A DNA stretch of 64,000 nt from Zoogloeaceae bacterium (GCA_024235595.1 JACKMC010000006.1:124001-188000); one strand, 5' to 3'; positions 45,492-55,624 are shown, numbered from the stretch's first letter. Numbers and translations: made by a program. Notes: generated by a model from the letters alone, not told the origin.

Positions 45492-47576
45492 ATGAATCGA
45501 AGTGCGAAACGGCGCCTGCGGACGGTGGCGCTGGCGGTGGCGGTGTGTCTGTCGACCCCGGTCGTGGCGGACGAAGTCGATCTGTTCGAGCTCAGTCTCG
45601 AGCAACTCTCCGAGTTCCGCCTCACGACCATGTCGCGCAAGGCCCAGCGGGTGGGCGATCTCGCCGCTGCCGCCTATGTGGTCACCGGCGAGGAGATCAT
45701 GCGCTCCGGCGTGACCTCGATCCCCGAGGCGCTGCGCATGGTGCCCGGCATCCAGGTCGCACGCATCTCCTCGAATCGCTGGGCGATCAGCGCGCGTGGC
45801 TTCAGTGAGCGCTTCGCCAACAAGTTGCTGGTGCTGGTCGACGGGCGCAGCATCTATACGCCGCTGTTCTCCGGGGTGATGTGGGAGAGCCAGGACCTGA
45901 TGCTCGAGGATGTCGAACGCATCGAGGTGATCCGCGGGCCGGGCGCCGCGCTGTGGGGTGCGAACGCGGTCAACGGCGTCATCAACATCGTCACCCGTAG
46001 CGCCGCCGATACCCAGGGGACCCTGGTGTCGACACGCGCAGGCACCGAGGAGCGAGGCGCGGTCGCAGTTCGCCACGGTGGCGAACTCAAGGACGGCGGC
46101 CATTACCGGGTCTATGGCAAGGTGCAGGCGCGTGACGCCTCGGTGTTGGCGCAGGAGAGCGAGGCGCGCGACGGCCAGCGCGACCAGCGTATCGGCTTCC
46201 GGCTGGACCGGCCGCTGTCGGGCGGCGCCGCATTCACCCTCAGCGGCGATGCCTACAATGCCCGCAGTGGCGACGAATGGGAGCTGCCGCAACTGGCTGC
46301 GGCGCCCTATTCGTACAGTCGACGCATGGACCAGCACGACACCGGTGCCGATCTGCTGGGGCGCGTCACCTGGCGGACCGACGACGGTGCCGAATCCGCG
46401 TTGCAGGCCTATCTCGACCAGGCTCGCACAAACTTCGGCTGGCTCTCGGCGGCGCGCGCCGATTTCGATGTCGACTTCCAGCAGCGCCGCCAGTTTGGCC
46501 GCAATGACCTGATCTGGGGGCTGGGCTATCACTGGACCAGCGACCACTTCAGCGAGAACCGGCCCTATGTGGTCTCGCCCGCATCGCGTACCCGCGACAC
46601 CTTCAGCGCCTTCATTCACGAGGAATTCGCGCTTTCGCCCGAGCGCTGGCGCCTGATCGTGGGCAGCAAGTTCGAGCACGACAGCTACGCCGGGTTCAAC
46701 TGGCAGCCCAACCTGCGCGTGCTGTGGACGCCGACCCGAAGCGAGGCCGCATGGGCTGCGATATCGCGGTCGGTGCGTTCGCCGGCGAGGCCGGAGTTCC
46801 AGTCTTCGCTCGATCTTTTCGCCGAGGAGGTGCCCGGCTTGCCGCTGTCGCTGCCGGCGCTGGCAAGACTCAACTCGGTCGATGCTGCGGATTTCACCGC
46901 CGAGAAGGCGATCAGCATGGAGGCGGGCTTCCGTCAGTCGCTCGGCAACGATCTGTCGTGGGACGTCGCACTCTACCTGACGCGCTACAGCGACGTGCGC
47001 AGCGAGCGTACCGCCAGCGTCGAGTGCCCCGCCGACGTCGTGCTGCTGCCCAGCCCGATCCCGATCGGCTCGATTGGTGGCTGCCCGGCGGGCTTCCTTC
47101 CGAACTACCTGCTGGTCAACTCCTATATCAACAACGCGGGGCGGTTCAGCGCACGCGGCATCGAGGTTTCCGCGGATTGGCGGGTGAGCGACTGGTGGCG
47201 GCTGCAGGGCAGCTGGTCCCACCAGCGCATGTCGGCCGACCCGCAGAGCGACGCGCTCGCCACCTCGGAGGCCGAGCGCTACATCGGATCCACGCCGCGC
47301 TATCAGCTCTCCCTGCGATCGTCGATGAACCTCGCCGGGAAGCGGCAGCTCGACCTCTGGCTGCGCCATGTTTCACGCCTGCGTCACGGTGACATTCCCG
47401 CCTACACGACGCTCGATGCACGCTATGCGTGGCAGGTCCGCAAGGGCCTGGAGCTGTCGCTGGTTGGCCAGAACCTGCTGGAAGATCAGCACCAGGAGTT
47501 CAAGAGTTCGCTCCCCGACATGCCCTACTACCGGATCGAACGCGGCGTCTATGCGCGTGCCGAGTGGCGTTGGTGA
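45492..47576 (+). CDS. TonB-dependent receptor 1
   Basis: A 694-residue outer-membrane receptor. A signal peptide (about 1-26) is followed by a short conserved segment LSLEQLSEFRLTTMSRK (34-50), the plug domain (about 55-165, with SARGFSERFANKLLVLVDG in parts and IRGPGAALWGANAVNGVINI in parts), and a barrel ending in Trp, as outer-membrane proteins should. The ligand is unknown. It is closely related to receptors 2 and 3 below. GGGGGA precedes the ATG. It starts the cluster; YfiR-like 1 follows after 7 bases. Confidence 0.9.
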   Translation: MNRSAKRRLRTVALAVAVCLSTPVVADEVDLFELSLEQLSEFRLTTMSRKAQRVGDLAAAAYVVTGEEIMRSGVTSIPEALRMVPGIQVARISSNRWAISARGFSERFANKLLVLVDGRSIYTPLFSGVMWESQDLMLEDVERIEVIRGPGAALWGANAVNGVINIVTRSAADTQGTLVSTRAGTEERGAVAVRHGGELKDGGHYRVYGKVQARDASVLAQESEARDGQRDQRIGFRLDRPLSGGAAFTLSGDAYNARSGDEWELPQLAAAPYSYSRRMDQHDTGADLLGRVTWRTDDGAESALQAYLDQARTNFGWLSAARADFDVDFQQRRQFGRNDLIWGLGYHWTSDHFSENRPYVVSPASRTRDTFSAFIHEEFALSPERWRLIVGSKFEHDSYAGFNWQPNLRVLWTPTRSEAAWAAISRSVRSPARPEFQSSLDLFAEEVPGLPLSLPALARLNSVDAADFTAEKAISMEAGFRQSLGNDLSWDVALYLTRYSDVRSERTASVECPADVVLLPSPIPIGSIGGCPAGFLPNYLLVNSYINNAGRFSARGIEVSADWRVSDWWRLQGSWSHQRMSADPQSDALATSEAERYIGSTPRYQLSLRSSMNLAGKRQLDLWLRHVSRLRHGDIPAYTTLDARYAWQVRKGLELSLVGQNLLEDQHQEFKSSLPDMPYYRIERGVYARAEWRW

Positions 47577-47583
47577 GGGCCGG

Positions 47584-48144
47584 ATGATGAATCGCATCGA
47601 ACGCGCGCTCCTCGGCGTGCGCACAGCGCTTGCCCTGGTGTCCGCATGTCTGGCAGGCGCCGCGCTGGCCGATTCGGGCGACACCACCGAATCGCGGGTC
47701 AAGGCTGCCTACGTCTACAACTTCGCCAAATACATCGAATGGCCGGGCACTGCAGCGCAGGATCCGCTGCGCCTGTGCCTGCCGGGCAACGACAGGCTCG
47801 GCGAGGCCTTCAATGCGCTCGAAGGGCGGCAGGCCCAGGGGCGTGCGATCCACGTTCTCAACGGCGTGCCGCTCGGCCAACTGGCGCGCTGCCAGATCGT
47901 TTTCGTCGGGCAGGGCGATGCGGCGCTGCTTGCGGCGGTCATCCGGAGCGCTGCCGAGAGCCCCACATTGGTGGTCGGCGACGTGGACGGATTCATCGAC
48001 GCGGGCGGCGGCATCGGCCTCGTGGTGGCCGACGACCGGGTGCAGTTCGAAGTCAATCTGGAGGCGCTGCAGCGGGTCAAATTGCGTGCCAGCGCCCAGA
48101 TGTTGAAGCTTGCCCGCAATGCGGCCGAGCTGAGGGTGCGGTGA
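47584..48144 (+). CDS. YfiR-like (DUF4154) periplasmic protein 1
   Basis: A 186-residue protein with a signal peptide (about 1-29) and a DUF4154 domain: VKAAYVYNFAKYIEWP near the start, DGFIDAGGGIGLV and RVQFEVNLEAL later. YfiR of Pseudomonas holds down the diguanylate cyclase YfiN from the periplasm. Cys65 and Cys103 are placed as in YfiR-like 2 and may form a disulfide. ATG 47584 or 47587; GAGGG lies upstream. It is wedged between receptors 1 and 2. Confidence 0.85.
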   Translation: MMNRIERALLGVRTALALVSACLAGAALADSGDTTESRVKAAYVYNFAKYIEWPGTAAQDPLRLCLPGNDRLGEAFNALEGRQAQGRAIHVLNGVPLGQLARCQIVFVGQGDAALLAAVIRSAAESPTLVVGDVDGFIDAGGGIGLVVADDRVQFEVNLEALQRVKLRASAQMLKLARNAAELRVR

Positions 48145-48158
48145 TGGAGGAGCGGAGA

Positions 48159-50198
48159 ATGATTTCGGGATGGCTCGGCATGCCGCTTGCGGCGGCCTTG
48201 GCGGTGGGCGGCTTCTGCGGTGTCGTGCGGGCGGGCGACGACGCCTTCGACCTGTCGCTTTCGGAGTTGCTCGACCAGGAAGTGACCACCGTCTCGCGCA
48301 AGAGCGAGCGCCTGGGCGATGCGCCTTCGGCGATCTATGTGCTGACCGCCGATGAGCTCTCGCGCCTCGGCGTGACGAGTCTGCCCGAGGCCTTGCGCCA
48401 TGTGCCGGGCGTGCAGGTGGCGGCGCTTGGGCGCAATCGCTGGGCGGTATCGATCCGCGGCTTCAACGGACGTTTCGCCAATCGGCTGCAGGTGCTGGTG
48501 GATGGTCGATCGGTCTATTCGCCGCTGTTTTCCGGCACCTTCTGGGAGGCGCTGGACATACCGCTCGGCGATATCGAGCGGATCGAGGTGGTGCGTGGCC
48601 CCGGCGGCGCGCAGTGGGGCGCGAATGCGGTCAATGGAGTGATCAACATCATTACCCGCCACTCGCGGGCGACGCGTGGAACCGAACTCAGGGCCGCCAC
48701 GGGCAACGTCTCGCGCAGCCTGATGGACCTGCGCCACGGCGGCGACTGGGGCGAGCACGGAAGCTATCGCATCACCCTGCGCAGTCGCGACGACCGCGCC
48801 GGTGACGAAGTGGGCGGTGAGGCGGGAAACGACAGCTGGCGAAGCACCCGGCTCGGTCTGCGTGCTGACCGCGATGGCATCGGCGGCGGTTCGCTCACGG
48901 TGGTTGCCGATGCCTACCGCGCCGATAGCGGCGATCACTGGCTGCTGCCCGACCCCTCGGCGCCCGGCTTCGTCAATGATCTGCGGGCGGTCCAGCGCAA
49001 CGAGGGCGCCAGCATGAGCCTGCGCTGGTCCCGCCAGCTGGCGGCGCGCGAGAGTGTCGATGTCCAGGCCGACCTGGCATACGACGGCCTCGACATGCCC
49101 GGCGTCATCGTCAGCCGCCGGACCACCGCCAGCACCGAAGCGCAGTACCGCTTCGCGGCCGCTTCGCGCCACGACATCGTGCTCGGTGGCGGCCTGCGCC
49201 ATACCTATGACCGCCTCGATGACACCCCGGTCTTCAGTGCCATTCGTGCCGATGTGGCGACGACCGAGGTGAGCGCTTTCATCAATGACGAGATCAGCCT
49301 CATCGCCGAGCGGCTCAGCCTCGTTGCGGGTCTCAAGTACGAGCACCACGAATGGACCGGCGATGCGTGGCAGCCCAGCCTGCGCCTGGCGTGGCGACCT
49401 TCGTCCCGCCATACGGTGTGGCTCGCGGCCTCGCGCGCGGTGCGCACGCCGGCACGGGTCGAGCGCGATATCGACTTCACCCTTTACGGCCTGCCGCCGT
49501 TTACCGGCGCCAACCCTACGGCCTTCTACGGCCTCGGCACCGTGACCCACGCGCCCGATCTACGGGCCGAGGTCGCCAATGCATACGAGCTGGGCTATCG
49601 CGGCCAGTTGGGGCCGGGTCTGTTGTTCGATGCGGCGGCCTTCTCGCAGCACTATCGGCGCATGCGCAGCGTCTCCTACGCAGGTTTCCTGCCGGGCTTC
49701 GTCGGCGCACCGGGCCTGGTTCCCGATTACCTGAAGCTGTTCTACCCGGTCGATTTCGTCTCCAGCGCGATGACCAGCGGCCTCGAGCTCTCGCTGGAGT
49801 GGCAGCCCACCCCTCGGGTGCGCCTGTCGGCCGATTACACCCGCCTGCATGTGGGCTTGCGTAGCAGCGGCGACGCGGTTCGCGACCAGGGCTTCGAGTT
49901 GTATGCCATGGGCGTGCCGCGCGAACAGTTCGGCCTGCGCAGCAGCTTCAAGGTGGCCGACGGTCGCTACGTGAATTTCGACTGGCGCCATGTCGGCGCG
50001 CTGGCGAACGGCCTGGTGCCGGCCTACGAGGCGCTCGACGTGCATCTGGCGTGGCGCTTGTCGAAGCGCACCGAGCTCGGTGTCACCCTGCGCAACCTGC
50101 TCGACGACCACCATCTCGAGTTCGTGCCCGACTACGTGCCGTCGGCCGGCATGGAATTGGGCCGCAGCGTGCTGATTGGCCTGTCGATGGGATTTTGA
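48159..50198 (+). CDS. TonB-dependent receptor 2
   Basis: A 679-residue outer-membrane receptor like receptor 1. Signal peptide (about 1-26), conserved segment LSLSELLDQEVTTVSRK (32-48), plug with SIRGFNGRFANRLQVLVDG (in parts) and VVRGPGGAQWGANAVNG, barrel ending in Phe. The start at 48159 is set by GGAGGAG 6 bases upstream; an ATG at 48144 touching the YfiR-like stop is also in frame. Receptor 3 follows after 113 bases, so this may end the first transcription unit. Confidence 0.9.
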   Translation: MISGWLGMPLAAALAVGGFCGVVRAGDDAFDLSLSELLDQEVTTVSRKSERLGDAPSAIYVLTADELSRLGVTSLPEALRHVPGVQVAALGRNRWAVSIRGFNGRFANRLQVLVDGRSVYSPLFSGTFWEALDIPLGDIERIEVVRGPGGAQWGANAVNGVINIITRHSRATRGTELRAATGNVSRSLMDLRHGGDWGEHGSYRITLRSRDDRAGDEVGGEAGNDSWRSTRLGLRADRDGIGGGSLTVVADAYRADSGDHWLLPDPSAPGFVNDLRAVQRNEGASMSLRWSRQLAARESVDVQADLAYDGLDMPGVIVSRRTTASTEAQYRFAAASRHDIVLGGGLRHTYDRLDDTPVFSAIRADVATTEVSAFINDEISLIAERLSLVAGLKYEHHEWTGDAWQPSLRLAWRPSSRHTVWLAASRAVRTPARVERDIDFTLYGLPPFTGANPTAFYGLGTVTHAPDLRAEVANAYELGYRGQLGPGLLFDAAAFSQHYRRMRSVSYAGFLPGFVGAPGLVPDYLKLFYPVDFVSSAMTSGLELSLEWQPTPRVRLSADYTRLHVGLRSSGDAVRDQGFELYAMGVPREQFGLRSSFKVADGRYVNFDWRHVGALANGLVPAYEALDVHLAWRLSKRTELGVTLRNLLDDHHLEFVPDYVPSAGMELGRSVLIGLSMGF

Positions 50199-50263
50199 CG
50201 TTCTTCCGCGCGCGGCAACGTCGTTCAAGTTTCGCTGGCATCTGCCGTATTCAAGGCCGATAT

Positions 50264-50283
50264 GGTCGTTACGGCCGACGACC
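50264..50283. promoter_or_regulatory. Inverted repeat upstream of receptor 3
   Basis: GGTCGT (50264-50269) and ACGACC (50278-50283) form an inverted repeat with an 8-base spacer, 28 bases before the start of receptor 3, in the only sizeable gap (113 bp) inside the cluster. It could be an operator or a leader hairpin. No clear promoter hexamers were found. Confidence 0.3.
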
Positions 50284-50311
50284 AAGGCGAAACATCGGTG
50301 GACCTGAAGAC

Positions 50312-52297
50312 ATGAAGAAATCACACCTCGCAGTCCTCGTTTCCGCGCTCTGCCTGCTGGGCCCGGGCAAGGTGCAAGCGGATGTCACGCCGCTTGCCGA
50401 CCTCAGCCTCGAGGAGCTCGTGAAGATGGAAGTCACCAGCGTGTCGCGCAAGGCCCAGCGCCTCTCGGATACCGCAGCCGCGGTAACCGTGCTGAGCCGT
50501 GAGGATATTCGGCGCACTGGTGCGAGAAACATCCCCGAAGCCTTGCGGGCGGTCCCGGGCGTCGAGGTCGCGCAGATCGGCGCCGGACGCTGGGCGGTGT
50601 CGATCCGGGGATTCAACGGGCGTTTCGCCAACAAGCTGCTGGTCCAGCTCGATGGGCGCAGCGTCTATACGCCGACCTTCTCCGGCGTCTTCTGGGAGAA
50701 CATCGCACCGGTCATGGAGGACATCGAGCGCATCGAGGTGGTGCGTGGCCCGGGGGCAGCGCTTTGGGGTGCCAACGCGGTGAACGGGGTCATCAACATC
50801 GTGACCCGCAAGGCCGCAGCGACTCGCGGCACGATGGTATCCGCAAGCGTCGACGACCGCGGCCGGCCCGAGGTGGCGGCGCGCTACGGTTTTTCGCTGG
50901 CGGACAACCTCGATGCGCGGCTCTACGCCCGCAGCGTCAACGTTTCTCCAGCCCAGAATCTTGCAGGAGATTCCCTGCAGGACAGGCAGCGTGGCTGGCA
51001 CGCGGGTTTCCGCATCGATCGTGCGAGCGCCGGCAGCGAAGGCTGGAGCGTACAGGGCGAAGTCTTCGAACAGCAGAGCCCTGAGCGTGATTCCACCGCC
51101 ACCGGTCTCGAGAACGTCAATTTCAGTTATTCCGGCGGCCATCTGCTGGGGCTCCGCAGCTGGGCGGTCGGCAACGGCGAGGCCCGCCTGCAGGCCTATG
51201 CCGACCAGCAGACATTGCAGATGCCTCAATACGGCAAGATGACGGTGCAGACGGCCGATCTCGACTTTCAGCACCAGCTTGCGCCGATCGGCGCCCACGA
51301 GCTCATCTGGGGCCTGGGCTGGCGTTCGGTGGCCTACCGGATCGACCTGAGCGCTCCGTTCTTCGTCAGCCTCGAGCCTGACAGCAGCAACGAGCGCATC
51401 CTCAGCGCCTTCGTGCAGGACGAGATCACGCTGGTGCCGCGCCAATGGAAGCTGCTGCTCGGGGCCCGGCTCGAAGACAACAGCCTGTCGGGCTTCGAGC
51501 CCCAGCCCAATGTCCGGCTGCTATGGACACCGACCGAAGTCGACAGCATGTGGACCCAGTGGTCGCGGGCCTCGCGCACCCCCTCGATCGGCGAGGCATA
51601 CAGCAATGTGTTCTACGGGATCGACCCGAAGACGGGCTTGCCGCTGCGCTCGCTGGTCAGTGCTTCGGATCCGCTCGACGCCGAGCGCCTGTCCGCCTTC
51701 GAGCTTGGCTACCGTCGCCAGTTGAGCGGCGGCAGCGTCGAGGTGGTGGCCTATCATCATCGCTACGACGGGCTGTTCGCCGAGCAGTACGGGCCGGTGG
51801 TCGCCGCGCCGCCGGGTTCGCCGTGGCCGGCCGAGCAGATGCTCTATCGCAACAACGTCTTGAACGCGGACAGCGTCGGGCTCGAGCTCTCGGCGGAGGC
51901 GCAGGTTTCGGCCGACAGCCGCGTATCCGCCGCCTACACGGTCAAGAACGTGACCGCCAGCATGCCGGCCGGGCTGCGCACACGCTCGGTGAATGTCCTC
52001 GTCACCGAGATGGAGCCGCACCACACCCTGGTACTGCAGTACGACCGCAATCTCAACGACCGGCACAGTCTTGGTGTGACGGTACGCAAGGTCGGCGCGA
52101 TCTCGGCAGGCATCGATGGCTACACGGCGACCGACCTGCGCTACGGCTGGCGTCCGAGCCGGTCTTTCAGGTTCTCCGCGGAGATCCAGAACCTCTTCGA
52201 TCCCGCGCACCCGGAGTTCATTTCCGACGACTTCTTCCCCGCGGAGTTTGGAGAGGTTCCGCGGCGTCTGCTGCTCAAGGCGGTGTGGACGCACTGA
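50312..52297 (+). CDS. TonB-dependent receptor 3
   Basis: A 661-residue outer-membrane receptor of the same group. Signal peptide (about 1-23, VQA/D), conserved segment LSLEELVKMEVTSVSRK (31-47), plug with SIRGFNGRFANKLLVQLDG (in parts) and VVRGPGAALWGANAVNG, then the barrel. The last residue is His (AVWTH) rather than the usual aromatic, which is odd for a barrel protein. YfiR-like 2 follows after 7 bases, then the kinase and GGDEF-EAL genes. Confidence 0.9.
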   Translation: MKKSHLAVLVSALCLLGPGKVQADVTPLADLSLEELVKMEVTSVSRKAQRLSDTAAAVTVLSREDIRRTGARNIPEALRAVPGVEVAQIGAGRWAVSIRGFNGRFANKLLVQLDGRSVYTPTFSGVFWENIAPVMEDIERIEVVRGPGAALWGANAVNGVINIVTRKAAATRGTMVSASVDDRGRPEVAARYGFSLADNLDARLYARSVNVSPAQNLAGDSLQDRQRGWHAGFRIDRASAGSEGWSVQGEVFEQQSPERDSTATGLENVNFSYSGGHLLGLRSWAVGNGEARLQAYADQQTLQMPQYGKMTVQTADLDFQHQLAPIGAHELIWGLGWRSVAYRIDLSAPFFVSLEPDSSNERILSAFVQDEITLVPRQWKLLLGARLEDNSLSGFEPQPNVRLLWTPTEVDSMWTQWSRASRTPSIGEAYSNVFYGIDPKTGLPLRSLVSASDPLDAERLSAFELGYRRQLSGGSVEVVAYHHRYDGLFAEQYGPVVAAPPGSPWPAEQMLYRNNVLNADSVGLELSAEAQVSADSRVSAAYTVKNVTASMPAGLRTRSVNVLVTEMEPHHTLVLQYDRNLNDRHSLGVTVRKVGAISAGIDGYTATDLRYGWRPSRSFRFSAEIQNLFDPAHPEFISDDFFPAEFGEVPRRLLLKAVWTH

Positions 52298-52304
52298 CGG
52301 CCTC

Positions 52305-52838
52305 ATGCGATACCTCGCCAGAATCATTGTTGCGCTGACGTTCGGCTTGCCGCTGATGGCGGCCGCGCAGAGCCCGCCGAGCGAATACCAGCTCAAGGCG
52401 GCGTTCCTGCTCAACTTCGCGCGCTACGCGGAGTGGCCGTCGCTGCCGTCCGGCTCGCTGAAGGTCTGCCTGTACGGGCGCGACCCCTTCGGTGCGGCGC
52501 TCTCCTCGCTGGAGCACCGGCAGGTACAGGGGCGTGAGGTCAAGGTGGTGCTGCTCGGCTCGATAGAGCAGGCGAGCGCTTGCCAGTTGCTCTTCATCTC
52601 CGATTCCGAAGAGCGTCGATCGGCAACCCTGTTGCGCAGCCTGGCGGGCACGCCGGTGCTCACGGTGAGCGATATGGAAGGTTTCGTCGATGAGGGGGGC
52701 GGGATCGGTTTCGTGCTGGTCGATGACCGCATTCGCTTCGATATAAACAATGCGGCGATCCAGCGCGGCGGGATGAAGCTCAGCGCCCAGTTGCTGCGCC
52801 TGGCGCGGCGAGTCGTAGGCTTGGAGGCGGGAAAATGA
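52305..52838 (+). CDS. YfiR-like (DUF4154) periplasmic protein 2
   Basis: A 177-residue protein with a signal peptide (about 1-22) and a DUF4154 domain: LKAAFLLNFARYAEWP, DMEGFVDEGGGIGFV and RIRFDINNAAI. Cys55 and Cys93 have the same 38-residue spacing as in YfiR-like 1. Its stop overlaps the kinase ATG (ATGA), so the two products are made together, as expected if it is the periplasmic regulator of that kinase (inference by analogy with YfiR-YfiN). Confidence 0.87.
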   Translation: MRYLARIIVALTFGLPLMAAAQSPPSEYQLKAAFLLNFARYAEWPSLPSGSLKVCLYGRDPFGAALSSLEHRQVQGREVKVVLLGSIEQASACQLLFISDSEERRSATLLRSLAGTPVLTVSDMEGFVDEGGGIGFVLVDDRIRFDINNAAIQRGGMKLSAQLLRLARRVVGLEAGK

Positions 52839-55620
52839 CCGGACGATTCCATAACATGTCGATCGGCCGCAAGTTGCGGTCGGTCGTGTTGCTGGGGGTC
52901 CTGGTCGGGATGTTGCTGGCCATGGTGGCGATCATCTACAGCGAAGTGAGCAAGGAGATCGCGCGGGTCGGCGAGGAGGCCCAGGTGTACTCGAAGATCA
53001 TCGCGGACAATGCCGTCTCGGCGATCCGTTTCGACGATCCGGCGGCGGCAGCCCAGCTCCTCGATTCGCTGCGCAACATCGTGCGGGTGCGCCGGGCGGC
53101 CTTGCTGCGTGCCGATGGCAGCGTGTTCGCGACCTATCCGCGCAGCCTGTTCGATGATTCCGCCTCGCTCGAGACGCTCAGCGGAAACCTGCGCAGCGCC
53201 GAGCCGCGCTGGTCATGGGATGCCCTGCGTACCACCACCCGCATCGTGCACGATGGCGAGGGCGTCGGTTTCATGGCCCTCGAGTTGTCGCTCGCCGAGA
53301 CCTGGCGGGATCTGGGAATGTGGCTGCTGTTCGCGATGGCCGGGGCCGGGCTCGGCATCGTCGCGGCGATCACGCTGATTAACCGCATCCTCCCCGTGAT
53401 CCTCGACCCCATGCTGGGGCTCGCCCGGGTTGCCCGCCAGGTGGCGATCGACAAGCAATATCACCTGCGCGCGCCGGCCGGCAAGGGCGACGAGGTGGGC
53501 GAGCTGATCGCGGGATTCAACGAGATGCTGAGCGGGATCGAGCAACGCGACGAAGAGCTGGCGCGACATCGCGATCATCTCGAGTCGGAGGTCGAGGCGC
53601 GCACCGCCGAACTGCGCGCCGCCAAGGAGCAGGCCGAGGCCGCGAGCCTCGCCAAGAGCCTGTTCCTTGCGAACATGAGCCACGAGATCCGTACGCCGAT
53701 GAACGGCATCCTGGGCATGTCGGACCTGCTCCGCGACACCCCGCTCGACGAGCGCCAGGGCCGTTTCGTCGACATGCTGCACGGCTCGGCCGAGCTGCTG
53801 CTGTTCATCATCAACGACATCCTCGACTTTTCCAAGATCGAGGCCGGCAAGCTCGAGCTCGAGCAGCTTCCCTTCTCGCCGGCGCGGGCGGTCGAAGAAG
53901 TGGCGCTGCTGTTTGCCGAACGCGCCCAGCTCAAGGGTCTCGAGCTGCTGGTGCTGGTGGACCCGTCGGTGCCATCGTCGGTGCGCGGCGACCCGCATCG
54001 ATTCAGGCAGGTGCTCAGCAACCTGGTGTCGAACGCGGTCAAGTTCACCGAGGCGGGGGAGGTGGTGGTGCGGCTCGAACAGCCGACGCAGGCGGCGCCA
54101 TCCGACGCTGTGGGCATTCGCCTGCGCTGCACAGTCGAAGATACCGGCATCGGCATTCCCGAAGGTGCCCAGAAAAATCTCTTCAAGGCCTTCTCCCAGG
54201 CCGACAATTCGATGGCGCGGCGCTATGGCGGCACCGGGCTTGGCCTCGCGATCGCCCGGCAACTGGCCGAGATGATGGGCGGCGGGCTGAGCTTCTCCAG
54301 CGTGCCCGGCCACGGCGCCAGCTTCAGCGCCGAGATCGAGGCCGAAGTGCTTGCGGGCCCGGAACAGCTGACCGGCCTGCCCGACGAAGATCCGGTGGCG
54401 GTGATCAGCGAGAATGCGCGGCTGCGCGAGGTGCTTTGCGCACAGGTGAGCAACCTTGGTCTGCCGTGTTCCGGATTTCCGACGGCGGAACGGTATCTCG
54501 CCGCCTCGGCCAGGCCAGGATGGGTGTTTCTGGATTCGCGGCTGGTCCAGCGCGCCGGCGAGCAGGTCATTCCGCGGCTGTGCGCGAGCGGGGCCCGGGT
54601 GGTGGCGCTGACGCGGCTGCGCTCGTCCTCGGATTGCGACCGTGCGCGCCATGCCGGCGCCCACGCGTGTCTGCCCAAACCCTTGCTGCAGGCCGACCTG
54701 GCACGCCTGCTGGCGGGCCCGCGCAGCGAGCCGCTTGCCGCGCCGAGGGTGCGCAACGAGCCGAGTGTGCGTTTCAGCGCACGCGTTCTGCTGGCCGAAG
54801 ACCATCCGGTCAACCGCGAGATCGCGGTGGCGATGTTGCGCTCGCTGGGATGTACGGTGGTGACCGCCGACAACGGCATTGCCGCGGTCAAGACCTTTAC
54901 CAGCGGCAACTTCGACGTGGTCCTGATGGATATCCAGATGCCTGAAATGGACGGCCTGAACGCGACACGGGCGATCCGCGAGATCGAGGCCGCGCGCACC
55001 CGGCCTTCGTGGCGCACGCCGATACTGGCGCTCACCGCCAATGCGTTGCGCGACGATCGCGACAACTGTATCGCCGCGGGCATGGACGACTACCTGACCA
55101 AGCCGGTGGTGCGCGAACAACTGGCGCATGCGCTGCAGAAGGTGCTGCCGGCCGAGCGGGTGGGCAGCGACCGCGCCGTGGCAAGCGCAGCGGCCGAAGT
55201 TGCGGCGAGCGCGCTGTCGGCGACGCCAAAGGAGGAGAACGCGCCCTTCCTCGCACTCGAGGTGTTGCTCGAAGTGCCGGGCGTCTCGGGCGATCGACAG
55301 GCGCCCCTGCTGGGCCGGATCCTTGCCCTCTTTGTCAGTGAGTCCAGACGCGGCATGAAGAACTCGATCCGCGAGGCGAGCGCCGGCAACTGGAGCGAAG
55401 TGCAGAAGTTTGCCCACAAGACCAAGTCGGCCGCGGCTTCGGTCGGCGCCATGCGGATGGCGAAGACTGCGCGCGAGCTCGATGCCCAGCTCAAGGCCGG
55501 TCGCAATGCGGAGGCGGTGCAGTTGCTGAGCCAGCTCGAGGAATCCTTCCGCGGCTACATCTATTCGCTCGAGCGCGAGGGCTTGTTGGCGGAGGGTGAA
55601 CTCCAGGTCGAGGGGGCGCC

Positions 55621-55624
<4 letters not shown>
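52835..55624 (+). CDS. Hybrid histidine kinase with CHASE8-like sensor, BarA layout
   Basis: A 929-residue membrane kinase. Helix 1 (about 15-35), periplasmic CHASE8-like domain (36-160; ADNAVSAIRFDDPAAA and VRRAALLRADGSVFATY), helix 2 (162-183), HAMP (about 184-238), coiled coil, HisKA with His283 (MSHEIRTPMNG), ATPase (DTGIGIP, GGTGLGLAI), a degenerate receiver (about 520-628), an intact receiver with Asp699 (LMDIQMPEMDG) and Lys756, and HPt with His861 (HKTKSAAASVG). The full set implies a four-step phosphorelay. It overlaps both neighbours by 4 bases. Confidence 0.92.

Noticed and set aside
43968..47369. Very long minus-strand open frame (over 1100 codons) across glnS and receptor 1
   Set aside because: It runs through glnS in another frame and opposite receptor 1. 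High GC makes stop codons rare, and its translation has no domain and a skewed composition.
45492..52297. FecA-type transducing receptors acting through the ECF sigma factor
   Set aside because: None of the three receptors has room for an N-terminal signalling domain between signal peptide and plug.
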